A stretch of 64,000 bases of DNA, taken from contig NZ_JAVSNJ010000012.1 of NCBI RefSeq assembly GCF_032144095.1, positions 24,797 through 88,796 on the forward strand, given 5' to 3'. Made by a program: the position numbers and the translations under genes. Shown here piece after piece: positions 34,482-43,514 of the stretch. This stretch comes from Sphaerochaeta sp032144095 (lineage in GTDB: Bacteria > Spirochaetota > Spirochaetia > Sphaerochaetales > Sphaerochaetaceae). The notes under the pieces were generated by a model. It did no database searches, was not told where the DNA came from, and worked only from the letters and a program-made list of their open reading frames with translations. Position 1 is the stretch's first letter. Every line of letters starts with the position of its first letter.

Positions 34482-35810
34482 ATGAAGGTTCTGATCTTTG
34501 GATTGGGAATGAATGGAGGTGGATATTCTGCCGCCACGTATTTTCTGGACCATGGAGATGAGGTCAGGATCACTGACCTGAAAGGAACTTGTGACCTCGG
34601 CCTTGAAATGGAAGCACTTTCTTCACGTGGTGCGACATGCATAGCAGGAACCCACCGCAAGGAAGACTTCCTTTGGGCAGATATTGTGGTCAAGAATCCA
34701 GCAATCCCCCCCAACCATCCCCTTCTCTCCTATTCGCGCATGGTGGTCAATGATTTTGCATGGCTCTTCTCCTCCCCATGGTGTGAACAGACAAAAATCA
34801 TCGCGATAACCGGAACAAAAGGAAAGACGACCACATCGGCTGCCGTTGCCCATGTCCTCGACAGACTTGGGTATGAGGCGATGCAGTGCGGAAACATGGG
34901 CATCAGCGCATTCTCGGTCCTCCAGGAATGGGAGAAGAGACATGACGAACAAAAGAAGATCCCTGACTACCTTGTATGTGAGTTCTCCTCCTGGCAAATC
35001 CGCGATACCGTGGCCGCCATGCATGGGGACTTGCCGCCGATGGAGATCTGTGCCCTTACCAACTTCTATCCCGACCACCTCAATTCCTACGAGAGCATCG
35101 AGAACTACCTTGAAGACAAGCTTGAGCTCTTCTCCAAGTCTACCAAAATGGCGGTGGTTCCTGATGTCATGACCAAACGGGTCAAAAAGCAAACCAAGCT
35201 AGACAGCAAGCATGTGCGAGGCATCGACAGGACCTGTGCCAAGGAGGTCGAGGAGATGCCCCACCTCAAGAGCGCCTATGCCATCCTCCTTGCCCTCGGA
35301 TTCAAATGGAAAGCTGTCCTCAAGGGACTGGAGACCTTCTCCGGAGTTCCCCATAGGATCGAGCAGGTCGGCCTGCAGGGCACGATTCTCTTTATCAATG
35401 ACAGTGCAGCAACGATTCCTGAAGCCGTCCACTTTACCTTTGCCCGTTTCAGGAACATGGCCGCTCACCTCATCTGTGGCGGGACAGACAAGAACCTGAA
35501 GCCAGATGCCATGCTCGATGTGCTTCAGGCAGCCTCCAGCCTCTCTCTCCTGGATGGATCATTTACGAGAAACAAGCTCATTCCCCTACTCAAGCAACAC
35601 AAGATAGCCTACAAAGGCCCCTTCTCCACGATGGAAGAGGCTTTGCTGAGCAGCCATTCCTTTGCACTGAAGAAGGCAAAGGACCTCCCGGAGTTACCGC
35701 AGGTAGTCCTGCTCTCTCCAGGTTGTGCTTCCTTTGAGCTGTTCACCAATGAGTTCGACCGGGGAAACCAGTTCAAGAACCTGGTGGGTCTCATCCTTGA
35801 GGGCGAATAG
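34482..35810 (+). CDS. murD: UDP-N-acetylmuramoyl-L-alanine--D-glutamate ligase
   Basis: Adds D-glutamate to UDP-MurNAc-L-Ala in peptidoglycan precursor synthesis. The 442 residues show an N-terminal Rossmann region (IFGLGMNGGGYS), the ATP-binding P-loop ITGTKGKTTTS near 107, NFYPDHLNSY near 190, PHRIEQV near 290 and INDSAATIPEA near 305 with the conserved Asp/Ser. Length is normal. AGGAGG precedes the start. It stands alone, not in a dcw cluster, and ends before a short hairpin. Confidence 0.95.
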   Translation: MKVLIFGLGMNGGGYSAATYFLDHGDEVRITDLKGTCDLGLEMEALSSRGATCIAGTHRKEDFLWADIVVKNPAIPPNHPLLSYSRMVVNDFAWLFSSPWCEQTKIIAITGTKGKTTTSAAVAHVLDRLGYEAMQCGNMGISAFSVLQEWEKRHDEQKKIPDYLVCEFSSWQIRDTVAAMHGDLPPMEICALTNFYPDHLNSYESIENYLEDKLELFSKSTKMAVVPDVMTKRVKKQTKLDSKHVRGIDRTCAKEVEEMPHLKSAYAILLALGFKWKAVLKGLETFSGVPHRIEQVGLQGTILFINDSAATIPEAVHFTFARFRNMAAHLICGGTDKNLKPDAMLDVLQAASSLSLLDGSFTRNKLIPLLKQHKIAYKGPFSTMEEALLSSHSFALKKAKDLPELPQVVLLSPGCASFELFTNEFDRGNQFKNLVGLILEGE

Positions 35811-35819
35811 GTAACAATG

Positions 35820-35840
35820 CCCTCTAGGCCACCTAGAGGG
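35820..35840. terminator. Stem-loop between convergent murD and the sugar permease
   Basis: A perfect 9-bp stem CCCTCTAGG/CCTAGAGGG with a CCA loop, midway between the two stop codons. No clear T-run on either side, so termination strength is uncertain. Confidence 0.5.
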
Positions 35841-35856
35841 TGCAGGCTCCCATCAG

Positions 35857-36723
35857 CTAGTTCTTCAACCCGGTCATCACAATTCCTTCAATGAAGTACC
35901 GCTGGCCGATAAGGTAGAAGATGATGCCCGGCACAAAGGACATGCAGGTTGCGCTCATGATCTTTGACCAGTCGGTTCCCAGGCTTCCCTTGAACTGGGA
36001 TAGCCCAAGTGCGATGGTAAACTTCTCCAGGCTATTGATGTAGATTATCTGCTGCAACAGGTCATTCCACAGCATGATGAAGAGCAGGAGGGCCACCACA
36101 ATCATTGCCGACTTTATCGCTGGTACTATGATGGAAACCAGGATCCGCAAGGGCCCTGCTCCATCGATGGTCGCCGCCTCGTCCAATTCGCGTGGGATGG
36201 ACTTGATGAACTGCCTGATAAGGAAGATGTTGAATGCGCCTCCCCCACAAAAATGGGGCAGCACCAGGGGAAGATAGGAATCATAGACATGCAAAAGCCG
36301 TGTCCAGATGATGTAGAGGGGAAGCAGGGTAACCATGGTGGGAAGCAACATCGACCCGACACATAGCAAGAACAGCTGGTCTTTTCCCTTGAACCTGAGC
36401 CTGGCGAAGGCATACCCTCCCATGGTTGCGGTAACGGTCCCACCCACTATGGAGGGGACAATGATCGTGAGGGTGTTTTTCAGATAGGACCAGAAGGGGA
36501 AGAATTCCATGGTGCTTGCATAGTTGGAGAAGAGCCAATGGCTGGGAAAGAAGGCAGGGGGAAAGGCATAGAGCTCGGTATTGGTCATCAGGCTCGAACG
36601 GAACATCCACCAGATGGGAAGCATGACAAGACCACCCAAAAATGTCAGCAGGACAAGGGTGACAAGGTTTGAAAGGCGGGCGATCCGGTCCTTGCTGTGC
36701 AGGGAGGCAAACTGGATACTCAT
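35857..36723 (-). CDS. Carbohydrate ABC transporter permease (MalG/UgpE type)
   Basis: Inner-membrane subunit of a CUT1-type sugar importer. The 288 residues have about six transmembrane segments and the cytoplasmic EAA loop ELDEAATIDGAGPLRILVSIIVP near 190-210, which docks the ATPase. Its ATG overlaps the stop of the upstream permease (ATGA) and GAAGGAG precedes it. No ATPase gene is in the locus; a shared MsiK/UgpC-type ATPase elsewhere is likely. The neighbouring GH127 enzyme suggests an arabinose-containing oligosaccharide as substrate. Confidence 0.92.
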   Translation of the reverse strand: MSIQFASLHSKDRIARLSNLVTLVLLTFLGGLVMLPIWWMFRSSLMTNTELYAFPPAFFPSHWLFSNYASTMEFFPFWSYLKNTLTIIVPSIVGGTVTATMGGYAFARLRFKGKDQLFLLCVGSMLLPTMVTLLPLYIIWTRLLHVYDSYLPLVLPHFCGGGAFNIFLIRQFIKSIPRELDEAATIDGAGPLRILVSIIVPAIKSAMIVVALLLFIMLWNDLLQQIIYINSLEKFTIALGLSQFKGSLGTDWSKIMSATCMSFVPGIIFYLIGQRYFIEGIVMTGLKN

Positions 36724-37631
36724 CAGCGTTCTCCTTCATAAAAAATCCAGCTTTTGCTCGTTGCAAACAGAAGTATGGTAAGTATGGCAATGAGGATGAA
36801 AAACACAAAGGAAATGGCCCCAGCATACCCCAGCTGATTGGACACAAAGGCATACCGGTACATAAGGTAAGTTATGTAGGTCGAGGCATTTCCAGGTCCT
36901 CCGTTGGTCAATGCAAGGGCGGGGGTCACTATCTGCATATTGGTGATGAGGGCCATCAGCAGATTGTAGAAGATAATCGGGGTCATGCAGGGAATGGTGA
37001 CATGCAGGAATCGCTGGAAGCCATTTGCACCATCAATCTCTGCTGCATCATGGTAGACCTGTGGGACATTCTGCAGACCTGCCAGAAAAATGACGATAAG
37101 GTTTCCCGAAAGCCAGACGGCTATCAGGGCGAGGGATGGCCCGACAAGGGAAGAATCTGCCAGGAACCTCACTTTCTGAACTCCAAACGTTGAGAGGATG
37201 TAGTTGAAAAGCCCAAAGTTGGATTCATAGAGCCAGGACCATCCGATGTAGACTGCCATTGCAGGCAATACATACGGCAGATAGAAAATGGCACGAAAGA
37301 ATCCACGGGCTGGGATCTTCCGGTTGAGCAAAATCGCAATGAAGAGTGAGTAGACCATGCTTCCGAGAACCGCAAGCAGGCTGAAATAGAGTGTCACCTT
37401 CAACGAATCCCGAAAGTACGGGTCGACGGTAAAAAGACGGATGTAGTTCTGGAGGCCCACAAAGACTGGATCCGGAGCACCCTTCCCCCACTTGAAGAAT
37501 CCCAGGACACACACGCTTACCAGCGGGATATAGGTCAGGAAAACCAAGCCGATGATAGAGGGTAAGAGGCATAGGTAGGCAGCCCTTGACTCACTTCTCT
37601 TCCCTAGATATTTCCCGTCTCTCTGTCGCAT
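36723..37631 (-). CDS. Carbohydrate ABC transporter permease (MalF/UgpA type)
   Basis: Partner permease of the previous gene. The 302 residues have six predicted transmembrane segments and the EAA loop DAAEIDGANGFQRFLHVTIP near 205-225; the C-terminal LTNGGPGNASTYITYLMY matches the MalF group. ATG at 37629-37631 has GGAGGG at ideal distance; the frame is open further upstream without support. It follows the binding-protein gene by 62 bp. Confidence 0.92.
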   Translation of the reverse strand: MRQRDGKYLGKRSESRAAYLCLLPSIIGLVFLTYIPLVSVCVLGFFKWGKGAPDPVFVGLQNYIRLFTVDPYFRDSLKVTLYFSLLAVLGSMVYSLFIAILLNRKIPARGFFRAIFYLPYVLPAMAVYIGWSWLYESNFGLFNYILSTFGVQKVRFLADSSLVGPSLALIAVWLSGNLIVIFLAGLQNVPQVYHDAAEIDGANGFQRFLHVTIPCMTPIIFYNLLMALITNMQIVTPALALTNGGPGNASTYITYLMYRYAFVSNQLGYAGAISFVFFILIAILTILLFATSKSWIFYEGER

Positions 37632-37693
37632 CCAATACCCTCCAACATGCAGGAGACAATGGGGGTTTAACCCCACTGTCCCTGCTTGTGCAA

Positions 37694-39040
37694 TTACATA
37701 CCGCCCTTGAAGGCCGAGACCAGTGAGGGGTAACTGCCCTCAATAGCCTGCTTCGCACTCTTCTTTCCTGTCCAGACCTCTCCAAGCACTGAACCCAGAA
37801 GGGTGTTGAAATCATTGGTGTTGTTCACATAGTACCAGGAGGTGGATCGTGCATACCCACGGGCATAGTCAACAACAGCACTCTTATACTCAGCATACGG
37901 CGGGAAGTTGGGGTTTTCTACCCACTTTCGTGTCAAACTCTCATCAGTATACCACTTGTCAAGCACTGGCATCCAAATACCAGTCTCGATCAGTGACCAG
38001 CTGTTCTCTTCCTGCATATACCATTTCACCCATTCCATAGCCTCTTGCGGGTGTTTGGACTGGCTGAATACGACGTTCGGTCCACCGGTTCCAATGGTCA
38101 CCTTCTCTTTCATGAAAGGAAGGACAGCAACACCGTAGTCCAGGCCTTCGCTCCGGGCGGAAGCGAGACTGGTCCCGACATTCCATGCACCGTTGGTGGT
38201 CATGGCACAAGTTCCTGCAATGAGAGAGCGCTGGACGCCATCATCGGTCAGGCCCGAGGAGAGAGGGGCAACGTGATGCACCAGATAGAGGTCTGCAATC
38301 TTCTGCAGGGCATCGATGGCAGCACTATCGTTGATGATGACCTTCGATCCATCAGCACTGTAGAATCCACTTCCGTTGCTCAGGCACCAAACTTCCAGTT
38401 GCCAGGTAAGGTTCTCAACCATGGCGCCATACTGGACGATGGCATTGGGATTGAACTTTGGGCTTGTGGCGTTGTTTCCGTTCGCATCCAGTGTCAGCAG
38501 CTTGGCGTTGGCGACAAACTGGTCCCAGTTCCATGCATTCTTTGCATCAGCGGGAGGATAGGCCAGCCCAGCCTTGTCAAACATCGCCTTGTTGTAGTAG
38601 AGCAGAAGGATTTCGTTGGCAGCCGAATAGGCAACAGGTTTACCTTCATAGCGGAAGACCAAGGAATCCAAAGGTTTGGAATCATTTGGGCCATACATCT
38701 TCGAGACATCGTACAGGAGTCCACTCTCTGCAAACTGCAGGACCCCAGCCTCACTCATGATACCGCAATCCGGGAGGTTCTTAGCCGTTGCCAGGGTATT
38801 GAGTTTGGTCACGTAGGTGTCATGCGGGATGGCCATGATCTCTACGGAAATACGGTTTTGTGATGCATTGAAGGTATCGGCAACCTTCTGCACTGCGGCT
38901 CCTTCATCAGGAGTCCCCCAATAGGAATAGGTGACCTTTACACGGGAATCAGCAGCAGCTGCTTCCTTGGTGCCAGCTGCCATCAAGCTGAATACCATGA
39001 AAACACAGAGTAAAACGGTCAGCAAAGCTCTTTTTTTCAT
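37694..39040 (-). CDS. Extracellular sugar-binding protein of the ABC importer
   Basis: Solute-binding protein (SBP family 1). The 448 residues begin with a signal peptide: MKKR, hydrophobic LLTVLLCVFMVFSLMAAG, then TKEAAAA with no lipobox Cys, so it looks secreted to the periplasm by signal peptidase I. The mature part has the family pattern VTYSYWGTPDEG and AYSAANEILLLYYNKAMFDKAG near 135. It lies between the permeases and the GH127 enzyme, all on the minus strand. Confidence 0.92.
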   Translation of the reverse strand: MKKRALLTVLLCVFMVFSLMAAGTKEAAAADSRVKVTYSYWGTPDEGAAVQKVADTFNASQNRISVEIMAIPHDTYVTKLNTLATAKNLPDCGIMSEAGVLQFAESGLLYDVSKMYGPNDSKPLDSLVFRYEGKPVAYSAANEILLLYYNKAMFDKAGLAYPPADAKNAWNWDQFVANAKLLTLDANGNNATSPKFNPNAIVQYGAMVENLTWQLEVWCLSNGSGFYSADGSKVIINDSAAIDALQKIADLYLVHHVAPLSSGLTDDGVQRSLIAGTCAMTTNGAWNVGTSLASARSEGLDYGVAVLPFMKEKVTIGTGGPNVVFSQSKHPQEAMEWVKWYMQEENSWSLIETGIWMPVLDKWYTDESLTRKWVENPNFPPYAEYKSAVVDYARGYARSTSWYYVNNTNDFNTLLGSVLGEVWTGKKSAKQAIEGSYPSLVSAFKGGM

Positions 39041-39088
39041 TGTTTACCATCCTTTTTTTATCATACCAGCAACGCTGGCTTGCATAAC

Positions 39089-41017
39089 CTATATTCGACA
39101 AAGATGCTGGAACACCACCATCTCCCCCGGCTTGCGATTTCCCCACAGGCAGTAGGGTACTGCCTGCAAGGGTTCTGCCCTCTGCATGAACTTCGCAGGG
39201 GCATAGAGTCTCCCGTCATTCTGGGTATCCAAGCGGAAACCTTCATAGCCAAGTATGGGCAGCGAGCCGGGAAGGGTGTCCAGGGAGCCCACAACGGCAG
39301 GCCTTGGAGCAATGGCAACGCCCAACCCGCCAAGATTGGCACTGTTGTCCATCTCTTCCAGGCAATAGACGAACGGCCCATAGGTGAGGGCGACCTTGTG
39401 GGAATCTGCACGGACTTCAGGGTGGGCTGCCATCCAGGTAGGCTGCAGAGCCAGGTCAAAACTCAAGACAGAGCCTTTCTCCAAAGTAACCAGTGCATAT
39501 CCATGTTCTTCCTTGAGATGCCTAACCACACCATCAACCTTGAAAACGACTGCCGATGTATAGGAAGGAAGCCTGATACCTAGCTCAAGGTTCCCATCGC
39601 TTGTCAATGTCACCAAACTTCGCCTGGTAGGCTCCACCACCATAGTGAGATGGATGGTCTCATCATGGTGTGCAACCTCAAGGCGAGAGGAGATGAACTG
39701 GTTGACCAGGATCCCCCGCTCATCAGAGGAGTAGATGTATTGGCCAAGGCTTGCCAGGGTCCGGGCGATATTTGTTGGGCAGCAGGCTACCTCAAACCAT
39801 TTCTGGCGAACAGGTTGCACATGTGCCATCGAACTTGATGCCATACATGCAGAGGGCCATACCTCCAAAGGATTAACGTAGAAGTAGTGCAGTCCATCAT
39901 GGTGGATACCCGCGAGGACCGTGTTGTAGAGAGCCCGTTCCACCCCTTCGTAGTAGCGCGCTTCCTTGGACAATGCCGCCATCCGTTTTCCGAACATCAT
40001 GAGGGCCACCGAGGCACAGCTCTCGCAGTAGGCCCGCTCATTCGGAAGGTCGTAATCGGTGGTGAAACGTTCCAGAAATCCCGACGACCCTACCCCACCG
40101 GTGATATACATCCTCTTCTCTTCCAGATTGTCCCAAAGCGCCGTACAGGCATCGGCAAAGGCTGTATCGTGTGCATCAGTGGCGTAGTCTGCCATAGCGC
40201 TGTAGAGATAGAGGGCTCGAACAGCATGCCCCTCAACGGTTCGCTGTTCCACCGGCCGTACATGGGCCTGTGCGTAGTGCAGGTCGTATGCCCTGAACTC
40301 ATGGTAGTGGCTCTCCCCGTTGCGCTGTGCAATCTCCTGGAGAAAATAGTTCGGCTCACTGCCCCTGGCCTCCAGGAAATAGCGTGCAGTATCCATATAG
40401 CGTGCATCTTTGGTATGGCGGAATAGCTTGATCAGGGCGAGTTCGATCTCTTCGTGCCCTGGGTATCCATGGAGTTGCCCTTCCCCCGGTCCAAAGGTAT
40501 TGCATATCAGGTCAGCAAATGCGATTGCAACCGACAGCAAACGGCGCTTTCCTGTTGCTTCATGGTAGGCCATTGCAGCCTCGATCAAATACCCTGCACA
40601 GTAGAGTTCGTGCGCCTCCACCAGGTTTGACCAGCGCCTCTCCATCCCGTTGACGATGTGATAGGTGTGCAGGTACCCATCCTTTTGTTGTGCTCTCCCG
40701 ATAAGGGAGATTACCTCATCAGCGATCGGGATGAACTGCAATGCCTTTCCCTGCTGGATGCAGTAGGCAACGGCCTCGAGCCATTTGTACACATCACTGT
40801 CTTGGAATACCTGACCGTAGAATGCACCCTGCTTTTCTCCGCTTGCGATGCGGAAATTTTCCAGGCAATGGGATTTTGTAGCACCTTCCACCCTATCGTT
40901 GAGGATTTCCCATTGGTACGGGAGTACCACTTCACTGATCATCGAAACATAGTGAGAAAAGAGAGGGTCGGTAACTTGCACGGCACCAGCATTCACGATT
41001 CGATAGGTTCTTTCCAT
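39089..41017 (-). CDS. GH127 beta-L-arabinofuranosidase-type glycoside hydrolase
   Basis: Releases L-arabinofuranose from plant-type beta-arabinosides. The 642 residues match the family: HELYCAGYLIEAAMAY, the AYCESCASVA box near 330 and EVACCPTNIAR near 410. In the characterised Bifidobacterium HypBA1, Glu and Cys of the first box and the Cys pair of the second bind zinc, with one Cys as nucleophile; all are present here. There is no signal peptide, so it acts in the cytoplasm on imported oligosaccharide. ATG at 41015-41017 has GGGGAG upstream. It is the first gene of the sugar operon, behind an operator-bearing promoter. Confidence 0.9.
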   Translation of the reverse strand: MERTYRIVNAGAVQVTDPLFSHYVSMISEVVLPYQWEILNDRVEGATKSHCLENFRIASGEKQGAFYGQVFQDSDVYKWLEAVAYCIQQGKALQFIPIADEVISLIGRAQQKDGYLHTYHIVNGMERRWSNLVEAHELYCAGYLIEAAMAYHEATGKRRLLSVAIAFADLICNTFGPGEGQLHGYPGHEEIELALIKLFRHTKDARYMDTARYFLEARGSEPNYFLQEIAQRNGESHYHEFRAYDLHYAQAHVRPVEQRTVEGHAVRALYLYSAMADYATDAHDTAFADACTALWDNLEEKRMYITGGVGSSGFLERFTTDYDLPNERAYCESCASVALMMFGKRMAALSKEARYYEGVERALYNTVLAGIHHDGLHYFYVNPLEVWPSACMASSSMAHVQPVRQKWFEVACCPTNIARTLASLGQYIYSSDERGILVNQFISSRLEVAHHDETIHLTMVVEPTRRSLVTLTSDGNLELGIRLPSYTSAVVFKVDGVVRHLKEEHGYALVTLEKGSVLSFDLALQPTWMAAHPEVRADSHKVALTYGPFVYCLEEMDNSANLGGLGVAIAPRPAVVGSLDTLPGSLPILGYEGFRLDTQNDGRLYAPAKFMQRAEPLQAVPYCLWGNRKPGEMVVFQHLCRI

Positions 41018-41084
41018 AGACTCCCCACTGTGTAACCAAGTATCCCTATTCCATATGGGTATATGCACATGAATAAAAGGATAC

Positions 41085-41094
41085 TAAACGTTTA
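41085..41094 (-). promoter_or_regulatory. LacI-type operator O1 (TAAACGTTTA)
   Basis: A perfect 10-bp palindrome centred about 18 bp downstream of the -10 box of the GH127 promoter, as expected for repression. It has the AACGTT core common to LacI/GalR-family operators. Confidence 0.6.
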
Positions 41095-41107
41095 ACATTA
41101 CATACCT

Positions 41108-41136
41108 AGGATAGACCCGTAATTTGTATTTGTAAA
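41108..41136 (-). promoter_or_regulatory. Promoter of the GH127/ABC transporter operon
   Basis: On the minus strand, TTTACA (41131-41136), a 17-bp spacer and TATCCT (41108-41113). Confidence 0.55.
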
Positions 41137-41201
41137 GCCTTAATTTCCGTTTCAGTGCCATTTTACACCTACATTAAATGTACCATCATATTTTCAAATG
41201 T

Positions 41202-41209
41202 TAAACGTT
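41202..41209. promoter_or_regulatory. LacI-type operator O2 (TAAACGTT)
   Basis: GTTAAACGTTC, a near-copy of operator O1, in the middle of the divergent region. It lies 116 bp from O1 and 75 bp from O3, spacings that would allow looping. Confidence 0.5.
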
Positions 41210-41276
41210 CTCTGTATATGTAATCCTTTTTTCTGACTGTTTTAGTGGTATACTCCAAAAGGAAGGGAGTGGATGT

Positions 41277-41284
41277 AAACGTTT
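41277..41284 (+). promoter_or_regulatory. LacI-type operator O3 (AAACGTTT) at the regulator gene
   Basis: GTAAACGTTTTTC lies about 22 bp before the regulator start at 41306 and downstream of a TATACT at 41249-41254, placed for autoregulation. Confidence 0.5.
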
Positions 41285-41305
41285 TTCATGCTATACTGCT
41301 TGCAT

Positions 41306-42349
41306 ATGGCTACCATCAAAGAGATATCACAGTGTGTGGGCGTTTCGATTGCAACAGTCTCAAAAGTACTGAACAACCAGAAAGGGGTAAGCAAGGAGAC
41401 CGAAAAGGCCGTGTTGGCTGCTGCTAAGAAGCTCAACTACAGGCCGAACCTCTATGCCCGCCACCTGAAGACAGGTGACAGCAAGACCCTGGGTATCATT
41501 GCTGAGGACCTTACGGTATTCAACACCCCTGACATCATCGATGGGATCGGCGTCTGTTGCGAATCAAGGTCCTACCACTATATCCTTGGCAACCTTAGGT
41601 TCAACAAGCAGTTTGGCCACAGCGTAGGCCATGGACAAAAGAAATCCCGTCTGGTGAACGATATGGTGGAGCAGATGCTCAGCAAACAGGTGGATGGCAT
41701 CATCTACATAGGCTGCCATAGCCACTCCCTTGCCACTCTCTCAATTCCCAAGGATACCAGGTTTGTCTGTGCGTACTGCTATAGTGAGGACCACTCCATC
41801 CCCGCCGTCATCTATGATGACTGCGAGGCGGCCCGAAATGTCACCAAGATGCTCCTGTCCAAAGGTCATTCTAAGATTGGGATCGTAGCAGGGGTAAAGG
41901 ATTCCTGGCACACAAACAACCGCCTGCTTGGGGTCCAGGAGGCGCTCTATGAGCATGCCGTCCCCTACAATCCGCACTTCATCCGCTATGGGGACTGGAC
42001 AAGGGACCTCGGGTACCAACTGGCACCCGAGCTGCTGAAAGAGGGAGTTACTGCAATTTTTGCCATGAACGACTTGATGGCGATGGGTGTCCTGGATTAC
42101 TGCAACCAGCACGATATTGAGGTCGGCAAGGATGTGGCACTTATCGGATTTGACAACCGAGAAATCTCCTCGGTCTGCAGGCCGGCACTTTCCAGTGTCG
42201 CCCTACCCCTGTTTGAGATAGGGCATACAGCAGCCTCGGTCATGCTTGACCTCATCGAAAAAGGGGAAAAAAACGAAAACAACCAGATCCGGCTCAGCTG
42301 TGCCATCATCGAAAGGGAATCCACTGCTTTGGAAGCACAAGACATCTAG
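41306..42349 (+). CDS. LacI-family transcriptional regulator
   Basis: Repressor-type regulator of 347 residues: an N-terminal helix-turn-helix with hinge (MATIKEISQCVGVSIATVSKVLNN split here as IKEISQCVGVSIATVSKVL) and a periplasmic-binding-protein-like ligand domain (LGIIAEDL onward, VDGIIYIGC, GFDNREISS). It is divergent from the GH127/ABC operon and three AACGTT operators lie between, so it very probably controls that operon and itself; the inducer would be a related sugar. The ATG at 41306 lacks a clear Shine-Dalgarno; an in-frame ATG at 41288 is possible. The conserved domain starts at 41306. Confidence 0.9.
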   Translation: MATIKEISQCVGVSIATVSKVLNNQKGVSKETEKAVLAAAKKLNYRPNLYARHLKTGDSKTLGIIAEDLTVFNTPDIIDGIGVCCESRSYHYILGNLRFNKQFGHSVGHGQKKSRLVNDMVEQMLSKQVDGIIYIGCHSHSLATLSIPKDTRFVCAYCYSEDHSIPAVIYDDCEAARNVTKMLLSKGHSKIGIVAGVKDSWHTNNRLLGVQEALYEHAVPYNPHFIRYGDWTRDLGYQLAPELLKEGVTAIFAMNDLMAMGVLDYCNQHDIEVGKDVALIGFDNREISSVCRPALSSVALPLFEIGHTAASVMLDLIEKGEKNENNQIRLSCAIIERESTALEAQDI

Positions 42350-42385
42350 TCCTGGAGGTCACCCTCGCTGCCTATTCCCTACAGT

Positions 42386-43432
42386 TCAAGAGCTTGGGAG
42401 GACTCCTTCCTGGGGCTTGTTCTTCCGTATCATCCTATAGCGGAAATACTCGGTGACGGTGTACAGCTTCCACTGCAGGAAGTGCAGGACATAGTCGGTT
42501 GTAGGGGAACGGTAGTAGCTCTGTCCACCGAAGGAGAGCTTGAACAGCTCCAGCCCAGCAAGATGCTGACCCCTTCCCTTTGGGCCGGGAATCCCATGCA
42601 GGTCATAGATAGTGCACCCATGCTCACAAGCCAGCCTTATGGCAAAGTCCTGTAATACATATGCACAGGAAGTTGCATCCTGGCGGAGTGTGGATCCATA
42701 GAGATAGACAGCCTCCTTGCTAGTCAAAAGCAATATGAGCCCCCCAACGATGACCTTGTTATCCCTGGCCAGGACAAGCTTGCACCTCACATCCCCATAG
42801 ACCTTACCATCCAAGGCGAGCAAGGCCTTCAGATATTTTTCGGATCTCGGGCTGAAGCCATCCCTTCGGGCTGTCTCAAGGTAGGTCTCATACCAGCGCT
42901 TGAAGGAGGGAACCCCTCCATCCCATACCTCGACCTTGTACATCGAGGAGCTTTTGCGCAAGGCACGTTTTGCCCTGTCACGATAGCCAAGGGTCACCGC
43001 ATGATAGCCCCATTCCAGGGAGATGCGCACAGTCCCATCAGGCTGGACACTCTCCTTCGTTGGCCGGAACCTCCCACAGGAGAGCCACATGACATTGGGG
43101 TCGTCGACCTCATCCCATGGCAGGTCATACCTGATGGAGAATACCCCCTTTGGGAGGGCCTTCTTCAGCTCCTTTGACAGGAGGGTCAGAAATTCTGATA
43201 CCGTAGGCAGAGGATTGTTGAATACATCGGGGCCAAAGGGTACATACGCCAGTGAGGAGAGTGGCAATAGGGGCTTGACGAGAACCAAAATGGAGGAAAC
43301 CCAACCATCCAGTTCAATGGAGAAGGCATAGGGCTTCCAGCCAGAGCCATGCTTGACTGCAGCCCAATAACTACTCTGGAATGGAGAGCCTGTACTGGGT
43401 ATCTTCTTGTAATCCAACGGAACTAAAACCAT
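42386..43432 (-). CDS. FemAB/FemX-like aminoacyltransferase
   Basis: A 348-residue GNAT-fold protein of the FemABX family. The C-terminal half has the family pattern RRDGFSPRSEKY, VIVGGLILLL, and YDLHGIPGPKGRGQHLAGLELFKLSFGG. Known members attach amino acids from aminoacyl-tRNA to the peptidoglycan cross-bridge. With murD nearby but not adjacent, a role in cell-wall peptide modification is plausible, but other members are general acyltransferases. GGAGG precedes the ATG. It is separated from metG, upstream on the same strand, by a strong terminator. Confidence 0.75.
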   Translation of the reverse strand: MVLVPLDYKKIPSTGSPFQSSYWAAVKHGSGWKPYAFSIELDGWVSSILVLVKPLLPLSSLAYVPFGPDVFNNPLPTVSEFLTLLSKELKKALPKGVFSIRYDLPWDEVDDPNVMWLSCGRFRPTKESVQPDGTVRISLEWGYHAVTLGYRDRAKRALRKSSSMYKVEVWDGGVPSFKRWYETYLETARRDGFSPRSEKYLKALLALDGKVYGDVRCKLVLARDNKVIVGGLILLLTSKEAVYLYGSTLRQDATSCAYVLQDFAIRLACEHGCTIYDLHGIPGPKGRGQHLAGLELFKLSFGGQSYYRSPTTDYVLHFLQWKLYTVTEYFRYRMIRKNKPQEGVLPSS

Positions 43433-43462
43433 ACACCCTCCGTCCTATTATGACCTGCCTAT

Positions 43463-43487
43463 AAAAAAGGGGCCTGGTTGGCCCCTC
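43463..43487 (-). terminator. Terminator of metG
   Basis: On the minus strand, GGGGCC and GGCCCC pair around AACCA, followed by six T residues. A textbook intrinsic terminator 28 bp after the metG stop. Confidence 0.88.
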
Positions 43488-43514
43488 CAAATATAGCATA
43501 TTCTGCTTCCGGGA

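Noticed and set aside
34268..34561. Small plus-strand open frames upstream of murD
   Set aside because: They overlap the promoter of the minus-strand 30-residue gene and the murD start, with no coding signal.
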